A program made the translations under genes and the position numbers. Under the pieces are notes generated by a model that ran no database searches, had not been told where the DNA came from, and worked only from the letters and a program-made list of their open reading frames with translations. Shown in pieces: positions 57,171 through 64,000 of a DNA stretch of 64,000 nt. Numbering within the stretch: the stretch's first letter is position 1; every line of letters begins with the position of its first letter. Source of the DNA: Nocardioides carbamazepini (GTDB taxonomy: Bacteria > Actinomycetota > Actinomycetes > Propionibacteriales > Nocardioidaceae); NCBI RefSeq assembly GCF_024614185.1, contig NZ_JAHTLF010000018.1, positions 593,821 to 657,820 of the forward strand. Reading direction: 5' to 3'.

Positions 57171-58175
57171 TCAGGGGTGCAGCGGTGGCATCCCGGAGCC
57201 GGCCGACTGCGCGGCACCCGAGAGGAAGGCGTCGACCGCGTCGGCGGCCGTGTGCCGCGGCTGCCAGTCGAGCTCGGCCCGAGCCCGGTCCGCCGCGAGG
57301 ACGGGTACGGCGAGCAGCGCATCCGCGAGCGAGCCCGGGACGCCGACCAGGTGGGCGAGCCAGCCGAGGTCGAGCGCTCCGCTGACCAGCCGCGGCGGGA
57401 CCTCGACGGTCGGGGCCCCGACGATCTCACCGAGCTCCGCGCGGCGCAGCAGGCCGTCGGCCGCCAGGTTGAAGGCCCCGGACACCGGACGCTCGACCGC
57501 CGCCACGAGCGCCCGAGCCACGTCCTCGGCGTGCACGGCCTGCAGCCGCAGGCCGCGCGGCACCGGCAGCGCGGGGATCAACCGGCGGTCCAGCATCCGC
57601 GGACGCAGCAGGGGGCCGCCGAAGATCCGCCGCTGCTCGCTCGCCGCCGAGCGTTGGAACACGAAGGCCGGCCGGACCCGGACGACCCGGGTGCCGTCGC
57701 CGGCCGCCTCGAACGCATCGAGCACGCGCTCGTTGTACGCCTTCTCGCGACAGTAGGCCGCCGACGACGATCCGTCGGTCTCCCAGCCCTCGTCGACGGG
57801 ATCGTCGTGCGCTGCCGGGGAGTAGGCCGCCACGGACGAGGCGCACACCAGGACGGGGACCCGCTGTCGTCGTACGGCGGCCAGGAGGCGGCGGGTCCCC
57901 ACCACGTTGGTCCGCCAGGTCTTCTCGGGGCGGTGGGTCGGCTGGAAGCGCCACGCGAGGTGGATCACCGCGTCCGCGCCGTCGAGCAGCGGGTCGAGGT
58001 CGTCGGTGCCGACATCGGCGGGGCGCCACGTCACCGAGGCCTCGGCGACGGCCCGGTCGGACAGCTCCGGTCGGCGCCGGGCGACGGCCACCGCCTCGTG
58101 CCGGCCACCGGCCGTCAGCTCGCGGAGGGTCGCGCTGCCGATGTTGCCGGATGCTCCGGTGACGACGACCCTCAT
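57171..58175 (-). CDS. NAD-dependent epimerase/dehydratase family protein
   Basis: Extended short-chain dehydrogenase, 334 residues. Nucleotide motif VTGASGNIGSATLREL at the N-terminus, VIHLAWRFQP near residue 70, CASSVAAYSP near 112, and the catalytic Tyr-x3-Lys in AYCREKAYNE near 140. The specific reaction (nucleotide-sugar epimerase, reductase or other) cannot be told. ATG at 58175 overlaps the stop of the upstream small protein gene (ATGA), so the two form a pair. Confidence 0.87.
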   Translation of the reverse strand: MRVVVTGASGNIGSATLRELTAGGRHEAVAVARRRPELSDRAVAEASVTWRPADVGTDDLDPLLDGADAVIHLAWRFQPTHRPEKTWRTNVVGTRRLLAAVRRQRVPVLVCASSVAAYSPAAHDDPVDEGWETDGSSSAAYCREKAYNERVLDAFEAAGDGTRVVRVRPAFVFQRSAASEQRRIFGGPLLRPRMLDRRLIPALPVPRGLRLQAVHAEDVARALVAAVERPVSGAFNLAADGLLRRAELGEIVGAPTVEVPPRLVSGALDLGWLAHLVGVPGSLADALLAVPVLAADRARAELDWQPRHTAADAVDAFLSGAAQSAGSGMPPLHP

Positions 58176-58654
58176 GCCACGATCCGTCGGCGGGCGGTGG
58201 CCAGATGCAGCTGCGCCAGCGTCTCCAGCTGGCGCTCGGAGCGGCTGACCAGGTCGTCGAGGAGTGCCGGGTCGAGCCGTGGGTCGTCGCCGGCGAGGGA
58301 GCGCAGCACCTCCCAGCCGCTGCGTTTGCCGAACACCGCGATCCGCAGCGCCTCGATCTCGACCAGATCGGTCAGGGGCGCACGGGTGAGGATCCGGCCG
58401 TTGGGCTTGAGCCGCCCCAGCTCGGCGCCGACCTTCGCCGCGACCGTCCCGAGCGTGCTCGGTCGGGTGCCGAGGTCGTGCATGATCCGGCGCATCGTCT
58501 CCCGCTCCTGGGCCACCTCGTCGGCCAGCTGCCCGACCGCGGCGGCGACGGTCGGGATGCCGTGGGTCCGGGCGACGCGGTGGAACAGCGACACCCCCGC
58601 CGTGGAGCCGGCCCAGTGATGCTGCAGGTAGCCGTGGAGTACCTCGTCGTCCAT
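58172..58654 (-). CDS. Conserved hypothetical helical protein
   Basis: Product of 160 residues predicted almost wholly alpha-helical, without signal peptide or membrane helix. Features seen: MDDEVLHGYLQHHWAGSTAG at the start, QERETMRRIMHDLG near residue 50, and DLVEIEALRIAVFGKRSGWE near 98. The spacing of Glu and His residues recalls ferritin-like four-helix bundles, but no di-iron ExxH pair is convincing. Coupled by overlap to the epimerase gene. ATG at 58654. Confidence 0.7.
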   Translation of the reverse strand: MDDEVLHGYLQHHWAGSTAGVSLFHRVARTHGIPTVAAAVGQLADEVAQERETMRRIMHDLGTRPSTLGTVAAKVGAELGRLKPNGRILTRAPLTDLVEIEALRIAVFGKRSGWEVLRSLAGDDPRLDPALLDDLVSRSERQLETLAQLHLATARRRIVA

Positions 58655-58724
58655 CCACAGGGCGTACCCGCTGCGCCCCGGAGCAGACGGGCAGCAGCGG
58701 CTCGGCGGCGGCGGTCGGCCCGGG

Positions 58725-59582
58725 TCACCCCAGGGTCTGGCCGACGTGCTGACGCTGGTGGCCCAGTCCCTCGATCTCCAGGTCCATCACGTCGCCCTCG
58801 GCGAGGTAGGGGAACCGGCCCGACAGCGCGACGCCCTCGGGGGTGCCGGTGAGGACCAGGTCGCCGGGCGCGAGGTACACGTGGCGACTCAGGTGCCGGA
58901 TGATCTCGGCGACGGTGAACACCATGTCGGCGGTGGACGAGTCCTGGCGCGGCTCACCGTTGACCCACGAGCGCAGGCGCAGCGCCTGGGGGTCGATCTC
59001 GTCGGCCGGGCGCAGCACCGGGCCGACGGGACAGAAGGTCTCGGCCGACTTGCCCTTCGACCACTGACCGCCGGAGTGCTCGAGCTGGCTGGCCCGCTCG
59101 GACAGGTCGTTGGCGGTGACGTAGCCGGCGACGTACGCCAGCGGGTCGGCGTCGTCGGAGAGGTGGCGCGGGGTGTCCTTGACGACGACGCCGAGCTCGA
59201 CCTCCCAGTCGCTGCGGGTCGAGCCTACGGGCAGCAGCACGTCGTCGTCGGGACCGATGACGGTGCCAGGGTGCTTGTAGAACAGCACCGGCACGGCCGG
59301 CGGCTCCGCGCCCGACTCCGCGGCGTGGGCGGCGTAGTTCATGCCGATGCAGCTGACCGCCTGGGGGCGGGCGATCGGGGCGCCGATGCGCACGCCGTCG
59401 GCGAGGGCCAGCGCAGGGAGCTCCCCGGCGGTGAGGGCCGCGCGGGTCCGGGCGATGCCGTCGGCGGCGAGGAAGGCGCCGTCGATGTCGGCGGTCAGGC
59501 CACGCAGGTCGTACGTCGTCCCGGCGTCGTCACGGACCGCCGGCTGCTCGGTCCCGGGGGCGCCGTACCTGAAGAACTCCAT
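58725..59582 (-). CDS. Fumarylacetoacetate hydrolase family protein
   Basis: FAH-fold enzyme of 285 residues that would cleave or isomerise a keto-acid. The signature AVSCIGMNYAAHAAESG near residue 75 and the metal-binding DWEVELGVVVKD near 125 are clear. ANDLSERASQ near 158 and the C-terminal GDLVLTGTPEGVALS (about 245) complete the active site. In the dehydrogenase-rich cluster it could act as a 2,4-diketo-3-deoxy-sugar-acid hydrolase or an oxaloacetate decarboxylase. ATG at 59582 has AAGGAG nine bases upstream; an 11-bp minisatellite lies in the leader. Confidence 0.88.
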   Translation of the reverse strand: MEFFRYGAPGTEQPAVRDDAGTTYDLRGLTADIDGAFLAADGIARTRAALTAGELPALALADGVRIGAPIARPQAVSCIGMNYAAHAAESGAEPPAVPVLFYKHPGTVIGPDDDVLLPVGSTRSDWEVELGVVVKDTPRHLSDDADPLAYVAGYVTANDLSERASQLEHSGGQWSKGKSAETFCPVGPVLRPADEIDPQALRLRSWVNGEPRQDSSTADMVFTVAEIIRHLSRHVYLAPGDLVLTGTPEGVALSGRFPYLAEGDVMDLEIEGLGHQRQHVGQTLG

Positions 59583-59599
59583 GGGGGAACTGCTCCTTG

Positions 59600-59650
59600 T
59601 CGTGGAGGGGTCGTGGAGGGGTCGTGGAGGGGTCGTGGAGGGGTCGTGGG
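59600..59650. repeat. 11-bp tandem repeat upstream of the FAH-family gene
   Basis: Four full copies of TCGTGGAGGGG plus a partial fifth, between the IclR stop and the FAH-family start. On the transcript strand it reads as CCCCTCCACGA repeats, which are anti-ribosome-site in sense. It may alter leader length or folding ahead of the gene. Confidence 0.9.
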
Positions 59651-59672
59651 AGGAGACGCCGGGCGGCGCTGC

Positions 59673-60422
59673 TCAGGCGATCCGCGCCGCGATGGCCGCG
59701 GCGGCGTCCCGGAGCGAGCTGATCGCCTGCGCGATCAGCTCGTCGGTCTTGCGGACGTCGGGGATGGACACGCTGATCGCCGGCTGGTGCTCGGCCGTGC
59801 GGGCCAGCGGCACGGCGACGCAGAAGACCCCGGGCGTGTACTCGGCGTGGTCCTCGGCGTAGCCCTGCGCGCGGATCTCGCGGATCTCGGCGATGAGCGC
59901 CTCGGGGCCGGGCAGGGTGGTGCTCGTGTAGCGGGTGAAGGGCTCGTCGCCGACGCGGCGCAGGATCTCCTCGTCGTCCAGGGTGCTCAGCAGCGCCTTC
60001 CCTATGCCGGTGGCGTACGCCGGGAGCCGGGCACCGACGTGCGATGCCAGCCGCAGCTGGTGATCGGGATCGACCTTGGCGACGTAGACGTTGTCGGCGC
60101 CGTCGAGGACGGCGAGCTGCACGGTCTCGTTGAGCGCGTCGCGGACCGTGGCCATGTAGGGAAGGGCGAGGTTCTCGATCGACGCGGCGCTGAGGTAGCC
60201 GCGCCCCGCCTGCCACAGCCTTATCCCGATCCGGAACCGCTTCGTGGCCGGGTCGAGGTCGAGGAAGCCGCGCATCACCATCGTGTGCAGCAGACCGTGT
60301 GCGCTGCTCTTGGGCAGCCCCATCCGCTGCTGCACCTCGGCCAGGGTGAGCCCGTCGGGGTGCTCGGTGAGCAGCTCGAAGATGAGCAGCACCCGGTCCG
60401 CGGACTTGACCGGCGCGCTCAT
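59673..60422 (-). CDS. IclR family transcriptional regulator
   Basis: Regulator of 249 residues. N-terminal winged helix (about 5-65: SADRVLLIFELLTEHPDGLT, QQRMGLPKSSAHGLLHTM) and C-terminal IclR effector domain (about 80-249: LRLASHVGARLPAYATGIGK, AEYTPGVFCVAVPL). Such proteins usually control the catabolic operon they sit in. It lies between the MBL-like gene and the FAH-family gene on the same strand, so local control of this cluster is likely. ATG at 60422. Confidence 0.9.
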   Translation of the reverse strand: MSAPVKSADRVLLIFELLTEHPDGLTLAEVQQRMGLPKSSAHGLLHTMVMRGFLDLDPATKRFRIGIRLWQAGRGYLSAASIENLALPYMATVRDALNETVQLAVLDGADNVYVAKVDPDHQLRLASHVGARLPAYATGIGKALLSTLDDEEILRRVGDEPFTRYTSTTLPGPEALIAEIREIRAQGYAEDHAEYTPGVFCVAVPLARTAEHQPAISVSIPDVRKTDELIAQAISSLRDAAAAIAARIA

Positions 60423-60489
60423 GCCGGGATCCCCGGTCGATGGGCCGTCGACGAGCGAAGCGGGGCAGCGGAGGGTCGAGCGGGGTGGT

Positions 60490-61272
60490 TCATCGCGGCA
60501 CCGGCGCGACGACCCGGTCCGGGAAGCGCGCGAGCTGCCCGGCGTCGTACAGGGTGAGGGCGATGTCGGCGGTACGACGCACCCGGTCGTGCGCCGCGAG
60601 CGCCTCGTAGATGTTCTCGCAGATGCCGATCGGGTGGTCATCGCGCAGGTTGCGCTCGGTGAAGTAGGCATCGGTGATGGTGACGACGCCGGCCGGTGTG
60701 TCGACCTCCACCGCCATCGAGGCCCGGTGGTGCGAGCCGGTCCACCAGGTGCGCAGGCCCGGGGCGATCTCGTCCTCGTCGTCCAGCAGCCGCACCCGCT
60801 CCCAGGCCGGGCCGGTGAGCTGGGCGACGACGTCCGGCGTGAGCGAGGTGTCCCGGTCGTCGTGCGGATGCCGGTGGCTGGTGTGGAAGTGCGTCCAGCC
60901 GCGCCGGGTCAGACAGACCTGCGCCTGCTCGAAGGCCAGCACGTTGGCCGTCGTGTAGAGCTGCAGCGGCGTCAGCAGCACGTGGGTGATGCTGTCGAGC
61001 GGGACGCCGAGCGCGTCGAGCTGATCGGGCAGCCACTGCCCGGGCTCGCGGCGGAAGGCCGCACGCTCGCCGAGGAACGAGGCCCAGCCCTCGTTCATGG
61101 GGGTCAGGTCCCGCGCCGGACCGGTGCCGACCAGTGCCCGGATGCCGTCCCCCTCGATGAGGAAGGCCTGGAAGGCCAGCTCGTACCACTGGTCCCAGTC
61201 CGACATCCAGTAGACCTCCGGGCCGGGCACCTCACCGGTCCCCAGCGGAAGCACCCGCACTCCGAACGTCAT
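60490..61272 (-). CDS. MBL-fold-like protein lacking the HxHxDH metal motif
   Basis: Protein of 260 residues with the overall pattern of a lactonase-type metallo-beta-lactamase fold: FLIEGDGIRALVGTG (about 37-51), THVLLTPLQLYTTANVL (96-112), TWWTGSHHRASMAVEV near 176, and ITDAYF near 197. The expected T-H-x-H-x-D-H is replaced by T-P-L-Q-L-Y-T (101-107), so all four ligands of that motif are gone, while the later His and Asp positions remain. It may be a non-metal or one-metal variant, or a binding protein. Lies 28 bases after the zinc dehydrogenase stop in the same operon. Confidence 0.7.
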   Translation of the reverse strand: MTFGVRVLPLGTGEVPGPEVYWMSDWDQWYELAFQAFLIEGDGIRALVGTGPARDLTPMNEGWASFLGERAAFRREPGQWLPDQLDALGVPLDSITHVLLTPLQLYTTANVLAFEQAQVCLTRRGWTHFHTSHRHPHDDRDTSLTPDVVAQLTGPAWERVRLLDDEDEIAPGLRTWWTGSHHRASMAVEVDTPAGVVTITDAYFTERNLRDDHPIGICENIYEALAAHDRVRRTADIALTLYDAGQLARFPDRVVAPVPR

Positions 61273-61300
61273 CGCTCCTCCTTCTCCCCTGCCTCGTCGA

Positions 61301-62233
61301 TCACGGCATCAACAGTGCTTTGGTCGTCTCGGTGACGCCCGACATGAGGCTCGAGAACACCGCCGCTCCCTCGGTGAGGGGGAACAGCGTGGCCCAGTCC
61401 AGGCGAACCCGGGTCGCCAGGTCGAGCGCCTCGTCGAAGTCGCGCGGCGTGTAGCAGTATGAGCCGACCACGCGCTTCTCGGCGCGGACGATCTCCTGGC
61501 CGTCGAAGCCGGCGCTCGCGCTGAGCAGCCCGATCCACACCGCGGTCCCGCCGGGACGCAGGGAGTCGACCGACGCCCGGTGCGTCGCCTCGGCGCCGAC
61601 GGCGTCGATGATCGCGTCGTAGTGGCCCTCCAGCGCGGTGGCGGTGTGCGCGGCGCCGAGGGCCGCCGCGAGGGCGAGCCGGTCGGGTGCCAGGTCGGTG
61701 ACAGTGACGTCGGCGGTGTGCTGGAGGGCGACCAGCAGGCAGGTCAGCCCGATCGTGCCGGCGCCGAGGACGGCGACCCGGCTGTCCGGGCCGAGCCCGG
61801 CCAGCCGCACCGCGTGCACGGCGTTGGCGAGCGGCTCGACCAGGGCCGCCTCGGCGAAGGAGAGCCCGTCGGGCAGCTCGCGGACGGCGCGCGCCGGGAC
61901 GACGACCCGCTCGGCGAAGGCGCCGGGGACGTCGATGCCGATGATGGCGCGGGTCTCGCACAGCTGCTCGTCCCCGCGGGCGCAGGCGGCGCAGGTGCCG
62001 CAGCTGAGCAGCGGGTTGACCGTGACCCGGCGGCCGTCCGGCGTCGTGCCGGAGAACTCGTGCCCCATCACCAGCGGCGGCTTGCGGAACTCGGTGTGGG
62101 CGATGCCGTGCAGCTCGCTGCCGCAGATGCCGGACGCGACGACCCGGATCTCCACCTCGCCCTCGCCCGCGACCGGCTCGGGAACGTCCTGGAGCTCCAC
62201 GACGCCGGGACCGGTGAACACGAGCGCCTTCAT
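61301..62233 (-). CDS. Zinc-dependent alcohol/polyol dehydrogenase
   Basis: Medium-chain dehydrogenase, 310 residues. Catalytic zinc ligands in ASGICGSELHG (Cys near 38) and GHEFSG (His-Glu near 57). Structural zinc Cys in LSCGTCAACARGDEQLC. The Rossmann motif is VLGAGTIGLTCLLVAL near residue 153. It resembles sorbitol, threonine or galactitol-type dehydrogenases. ATG at 62233 overlaps the stop of the D-2-hydroxyacid dehydrogenase gene (ATGA). Probably oxidises a secondary alcohol in a sugar-acid route. Confidence 0.88.
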   Translation of the reverse strand: MKALVFTGPGVVELQDVPEPVAGEGEVEIRVVASGICGSELHGIAHTEFRKPPLVMGHEFSGTTPDGRRVTVNPLLSCGTCAACARGDEQLCETRAIIGIDVPGAFAERVVVPARAVRELPDGLSFAEAALVEPLANAVHAVRLAGLGPDSRVAVLGAGTIGLTCLLVALQHTADVTVTDLAPDRLALAAALGAAHTATALEGHYDAIIDAVGAEATHRASVDSLRPGGTAVWIGLLSASAGFDGQEIVRAEKRVVGSYCYTPRDFDEALDLATRVRLDWATLFPLTEGAAVFSSLMSGVTETTKALLMP

Positions 62234-63159
62234 CGCGCGGCGTCCTCGAGCAGGGCGGCGAGCTTGACCGCGGCCCGGATCCGCAGCTGGGGCAGCGACT
62301 CGGTCGACAGGTAGGCGATGTGCGGGTTGACCAGCACCCGGGGGTGCGCGGCGACCTGCGCGGCGACCCCGGCCGGCGGCTCGCTGGAGAGCACGTCGAG
62401 CGAGGCGAAGCCGAGCGTCCCCGCATCGAGCGCGGCGAGCAGGGCGTCCTCGTCGACCAGCGCGCCGCGGGCGGTGTTGACGAGGTGCCCACCCTCGCCG
62501 AGCGCGGCGAGCACCGCCGCGTCGACGCAGCCGGCGGTCTCCGCCGTGGACGGCATGTGCAGCGTCAGGTGGTGGACCGCCTCGGCGAGCTCCCCGAGCG
62601 TCGCGTGCCGGGTGACGGACGCCGGGAGGTCGGTGGCGAACGGGTCCCACACATGCACCGGGAAGCCGAGCGCGGCGACGCGGTCGGCGACCGCCCGGCC
62701 GATCCGGCCGAATCCGGCGATGCCGACCGGATCCTGGGCCGGCGGCAGCGGCGCGGCGATGCCCGCCGTGCCCCAGCCGGCCTCGGCGACCCTGCGGGCG
62801 GCCACGGTGAGCCGGCGGCTGTGGGCGTAGATCGAGGCCGCCGCATGGTCCGCGACCTCGGCGATGCAGTAGTCGTCCACGTTGCTGACCGGGACCCCGT
62901 GGCGGGCCGCGGCGTCGAGGTCGATGTTGTCGAGGCCGATGCCGTAGCGCACCACGGCCCGCAGCCCCGGCAGCGCGGCGAAGACGCGCTCGGTCATCGG
63001 CGCCCACTGCACGAGGATCCCCTCGGCGTCCTGGGCGGCCGCGATCACCTCGTCCTCGGTGAGCACGCCGGCGAGCGTCACGTCGTACCCGTCGCCGAGC
63101 TCGGCGCGCTCGTGGGACCCGTCGCCCAGGTTGGTGTCGGTGATGACGATTCTTCGCAT
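62230..63159 (-). CDS. D-2-hydroxyacid dehydrogenase (C-terminal-binding-protein-like)
   Basis: NAD-dependent 2-hydroxyacid dehydrogenase, 309 residues. Nucleotide motif GIAGFGRIGRAVADR near 143, catalytic Arg in VNTARGALVDEDALL, Glu in LDVLSSEPPAG and His in NPHIAYLS. RYGIGLDNIDLDAA near 70 is typical of the CtBP-like branch. It interconverts a 2-keto acid and a D-2-hydroxy acid. It is flanked by an SDR upstream and coupled to the zinc dehydrogenase downstream. ATG at 63159. Confidence 0.9.
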   Translation of the reverse strand: MRRIVITDTNLGDGSHERAELGDGYDVTLAGVLTEDEVIAAAQDAEGILVQWAPMTERVFAALPGLRAVVRYGIGLDNIDLDAAARHGVPVSNVDDYCIAEVADHAAASIYAHSRRLTVAARRVAEAGWGTAGIAAPLPPAQDPVGIAGFGRIGRAVADRVAALGFPVHVWDPFATDLPASVTRHATLGELAEAVHHLTLHMPSTAETAGCVDAAVLAALGEGGHLVNTARGALVDEDALLAALDAGTLGFASLDVLSSEPPAGVAAQVAAHPRVLVNPHIAYLSTESLPQLRIRAAVKLAALLEDAAR

Positions 63160-63191
63160 GGGAACTCTCTTGTCGTGTCGGACGCCGAAGC

Positions 63192-64000
63192 TCAGGCCGA
63201 GCCGGCGAAGCTGGAGGTGTCGCCGAGCCCCTCGGGGCCCATGGCGAGATAGCCGCCGTCGACGGGAAGGTCGACGCCGGTGATGAAGCTGGCCTCGGGC
63301 GAGCACAGGAAGCCGATCGCGGCGGCGACCTCGGCCGCCTCGCCGAGCCGGCGGAGCAGGTGGAAGCGGCCCCAGACGGGCTCCCAGCGCTCACGGCCGC
63401 CGTCGGCGGCCGCGGCGGCGACCTCGGGGGTCCAGATCCACCCGGGCGAGACCGAGTTGACCCGGATCCCGTCGGCGGCCAGGTCCATGGCCATGCACCG
63501 GGTGAGGCCGACGATGGCGCTCTTGGTGGTGTTGTAGGTCCAGCGCTGGGGCTGGGCGACGTGCGCGGAGACGCTGGACGTGTTGACGATCGCCGCACCG
63601 GTGGAGCGGGCGAGGTGCGGGTGTGCCGCCTGGACGACGTTGCTGATGCCGCGGACGTTGACGCGCAGGACTGCGTCCCACTCGTCCGGGGTGACGTCGA
63701 GACCGCGGGCGAGGAAGCTGGCGGCGCAGTTGACGACGACGTCGATGCCGCCGTGAGCTGCCGCCACCTCGTCGACGGCGGCACCCACCCGGTCCCGGTC
63801 GGCGACATCGACCGGCACCGGATGGATCCTCGCGGACCCGGAGGAAGGGGCCTCGGCCGCCGCCCGGCGCAGCCGGTCCTCGGCGATGTCGAGCGCGGCC
63901 ACGGTGAAGCCCCGGGCGGCGAACAGCTCGGCGGTGGCCCGGCCGATGCCGGACGCGGCGCCCGTCACGACGGCGACCCTCGGTCGCTGTGCTGTGTTCT
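63192..64000 (-). CDS. Short-chain dehydrogenase/reductase (5' end beyond the window)
   Basis: Classical SDR. The frame stays open to the window edge; upstream of a possible GTG at 63968 it reads QRPRVAV, which completes the usual first strand (RVAVVTGAASGIG). The true start is therefore at or beyond position 64000. Motifs: TGAASGIG, VNCAAS (in place of NNAG), NTSSVSAH with the catalytic Ser, and YNTTK with Tyr-x3-Lys. The C-terminus ITGVDLPVDGGYLAMGPEG is typical. First visible gene of the operon running down to the FAH-family gene. Substrate probably a sugar acid or hydroxy acid. Confidence 0.88.
   Translation of the reverse strand, partial: NTAQRPRVAVVTGAASGIGRATAELFAARGFTVAALDIAEDRLRRAAAEAPSSGSARIHPVPVDVADRDRVGAAVDEVAAAHGGIDVVVNCAASFLARGLDVTPDEWDAVLRVNVRGISNVVQAAHPHLARSTGAAIVNTSSVSAHVAQPQRWTYNTTKSAIVGLTRCMAMDLAADGIRVNSVSPGWIWTPEVAAAAADGGRERWEPVWGRFHLLRRLGEAAEVAAAIGFLCSPEASFITGVDLPVDGGYLAMGPEGLGDTSSFAGSA

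Noticed and set aside
1..64000. tRNA, rRNA, integrase, transposase or prophage genes
   Set aside because: None recognised on either strand by eye. The two ~160-bp elements carry no transposase. A tRNA scan could still reveal something missed.

Overview
The window is chromosomal DNA of a very GC-rich actinobacterium. The gene families point to a soil nocardioform, most like Nocardioides or a relative: an Mce lipid-import operon, an AlkB-rubredoxin fusion, mycothiol-linked formaldehyde oxidation, a SigK/RskA locus, many TetR and PucR regulators, GTG starts, and ATGA or GTGA gene overlaps. No phage, insertion-sequence transposase, CRISPR array, rRNA or tRNA gene was seen. Function calls rest on reading motifs in the translations, with no database search.

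Layout. 1-6205: partial flavin amine oxidase, TetR, class II aldolase and PfkB kinase, an MFS exporter with its ArsR-type repressor, and a GNAT acetyltransferase. 6150-25887: a hydrocarbon or lipid island with a desaturase-reductase fusion, aldehyde dehydrogenase, PucR regulator, a complete mce operon headed by a GMC oxidoreductase, a second PucR regulator, a ferredoxin, and AlkB-rubredoxin. 26112-40222: HelD-type helicase, TetR, two flavin oxidoreductases with KstR-like palindromes at their 5' ends, a large LuxR ATPase regulator, two sigma-factor modules, a secreted protein, and an enoyl-CoA hydratase. 40549-43242: a RimK/RimB/deacylase group. 43303-51082: a SigK locus (membrane sulfite-oxidase-like protein, fasciclin lipoprotein, SigK, RskA, a three-domain lipid enzyme, DUF1295). 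51172-58654: tyrosine phosphatase, the mycothiol formaldehyde dehydrogenase pair, an AbiEi/DUF559-like protein, a BrkB membrane protein, an AEC transporter and an epimerase. 58725-64000: a sugar-acid or keto-acid catabolic cluster (FAH-family enzyme, IclR, MBL-like protein, three dehydrogenases), cut by the window edge.

How the parts work together. The 6-26 kb island holds import (YrbE/Mce), terminal hydroxylation (AlkB with fused rubredoxin), alcohol oxidation (GMC), aldehyde oxidation (ALDH), a lipid desaturase/hydroxylase with its own reductase, and two paralogous PucR regulators that bracket the mce operon. Three promoter regions in it share a CCAA-N14/15-TTGT(C/G)C motif. This is the best candidate here for an under-described integrated system.

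Other main points: a pair of homologous structured elements of about 160 bp with terminal inverted repeats, one of them translated as the N-terminus of the MFS exporter; a SigK-type promoter upstream of the fasciclin lipoprotein; fusion of three normally separate lipid-modifying proteins at the SigK locus; and an MBL-fold protein that has lost its HxHxDH metal motif.
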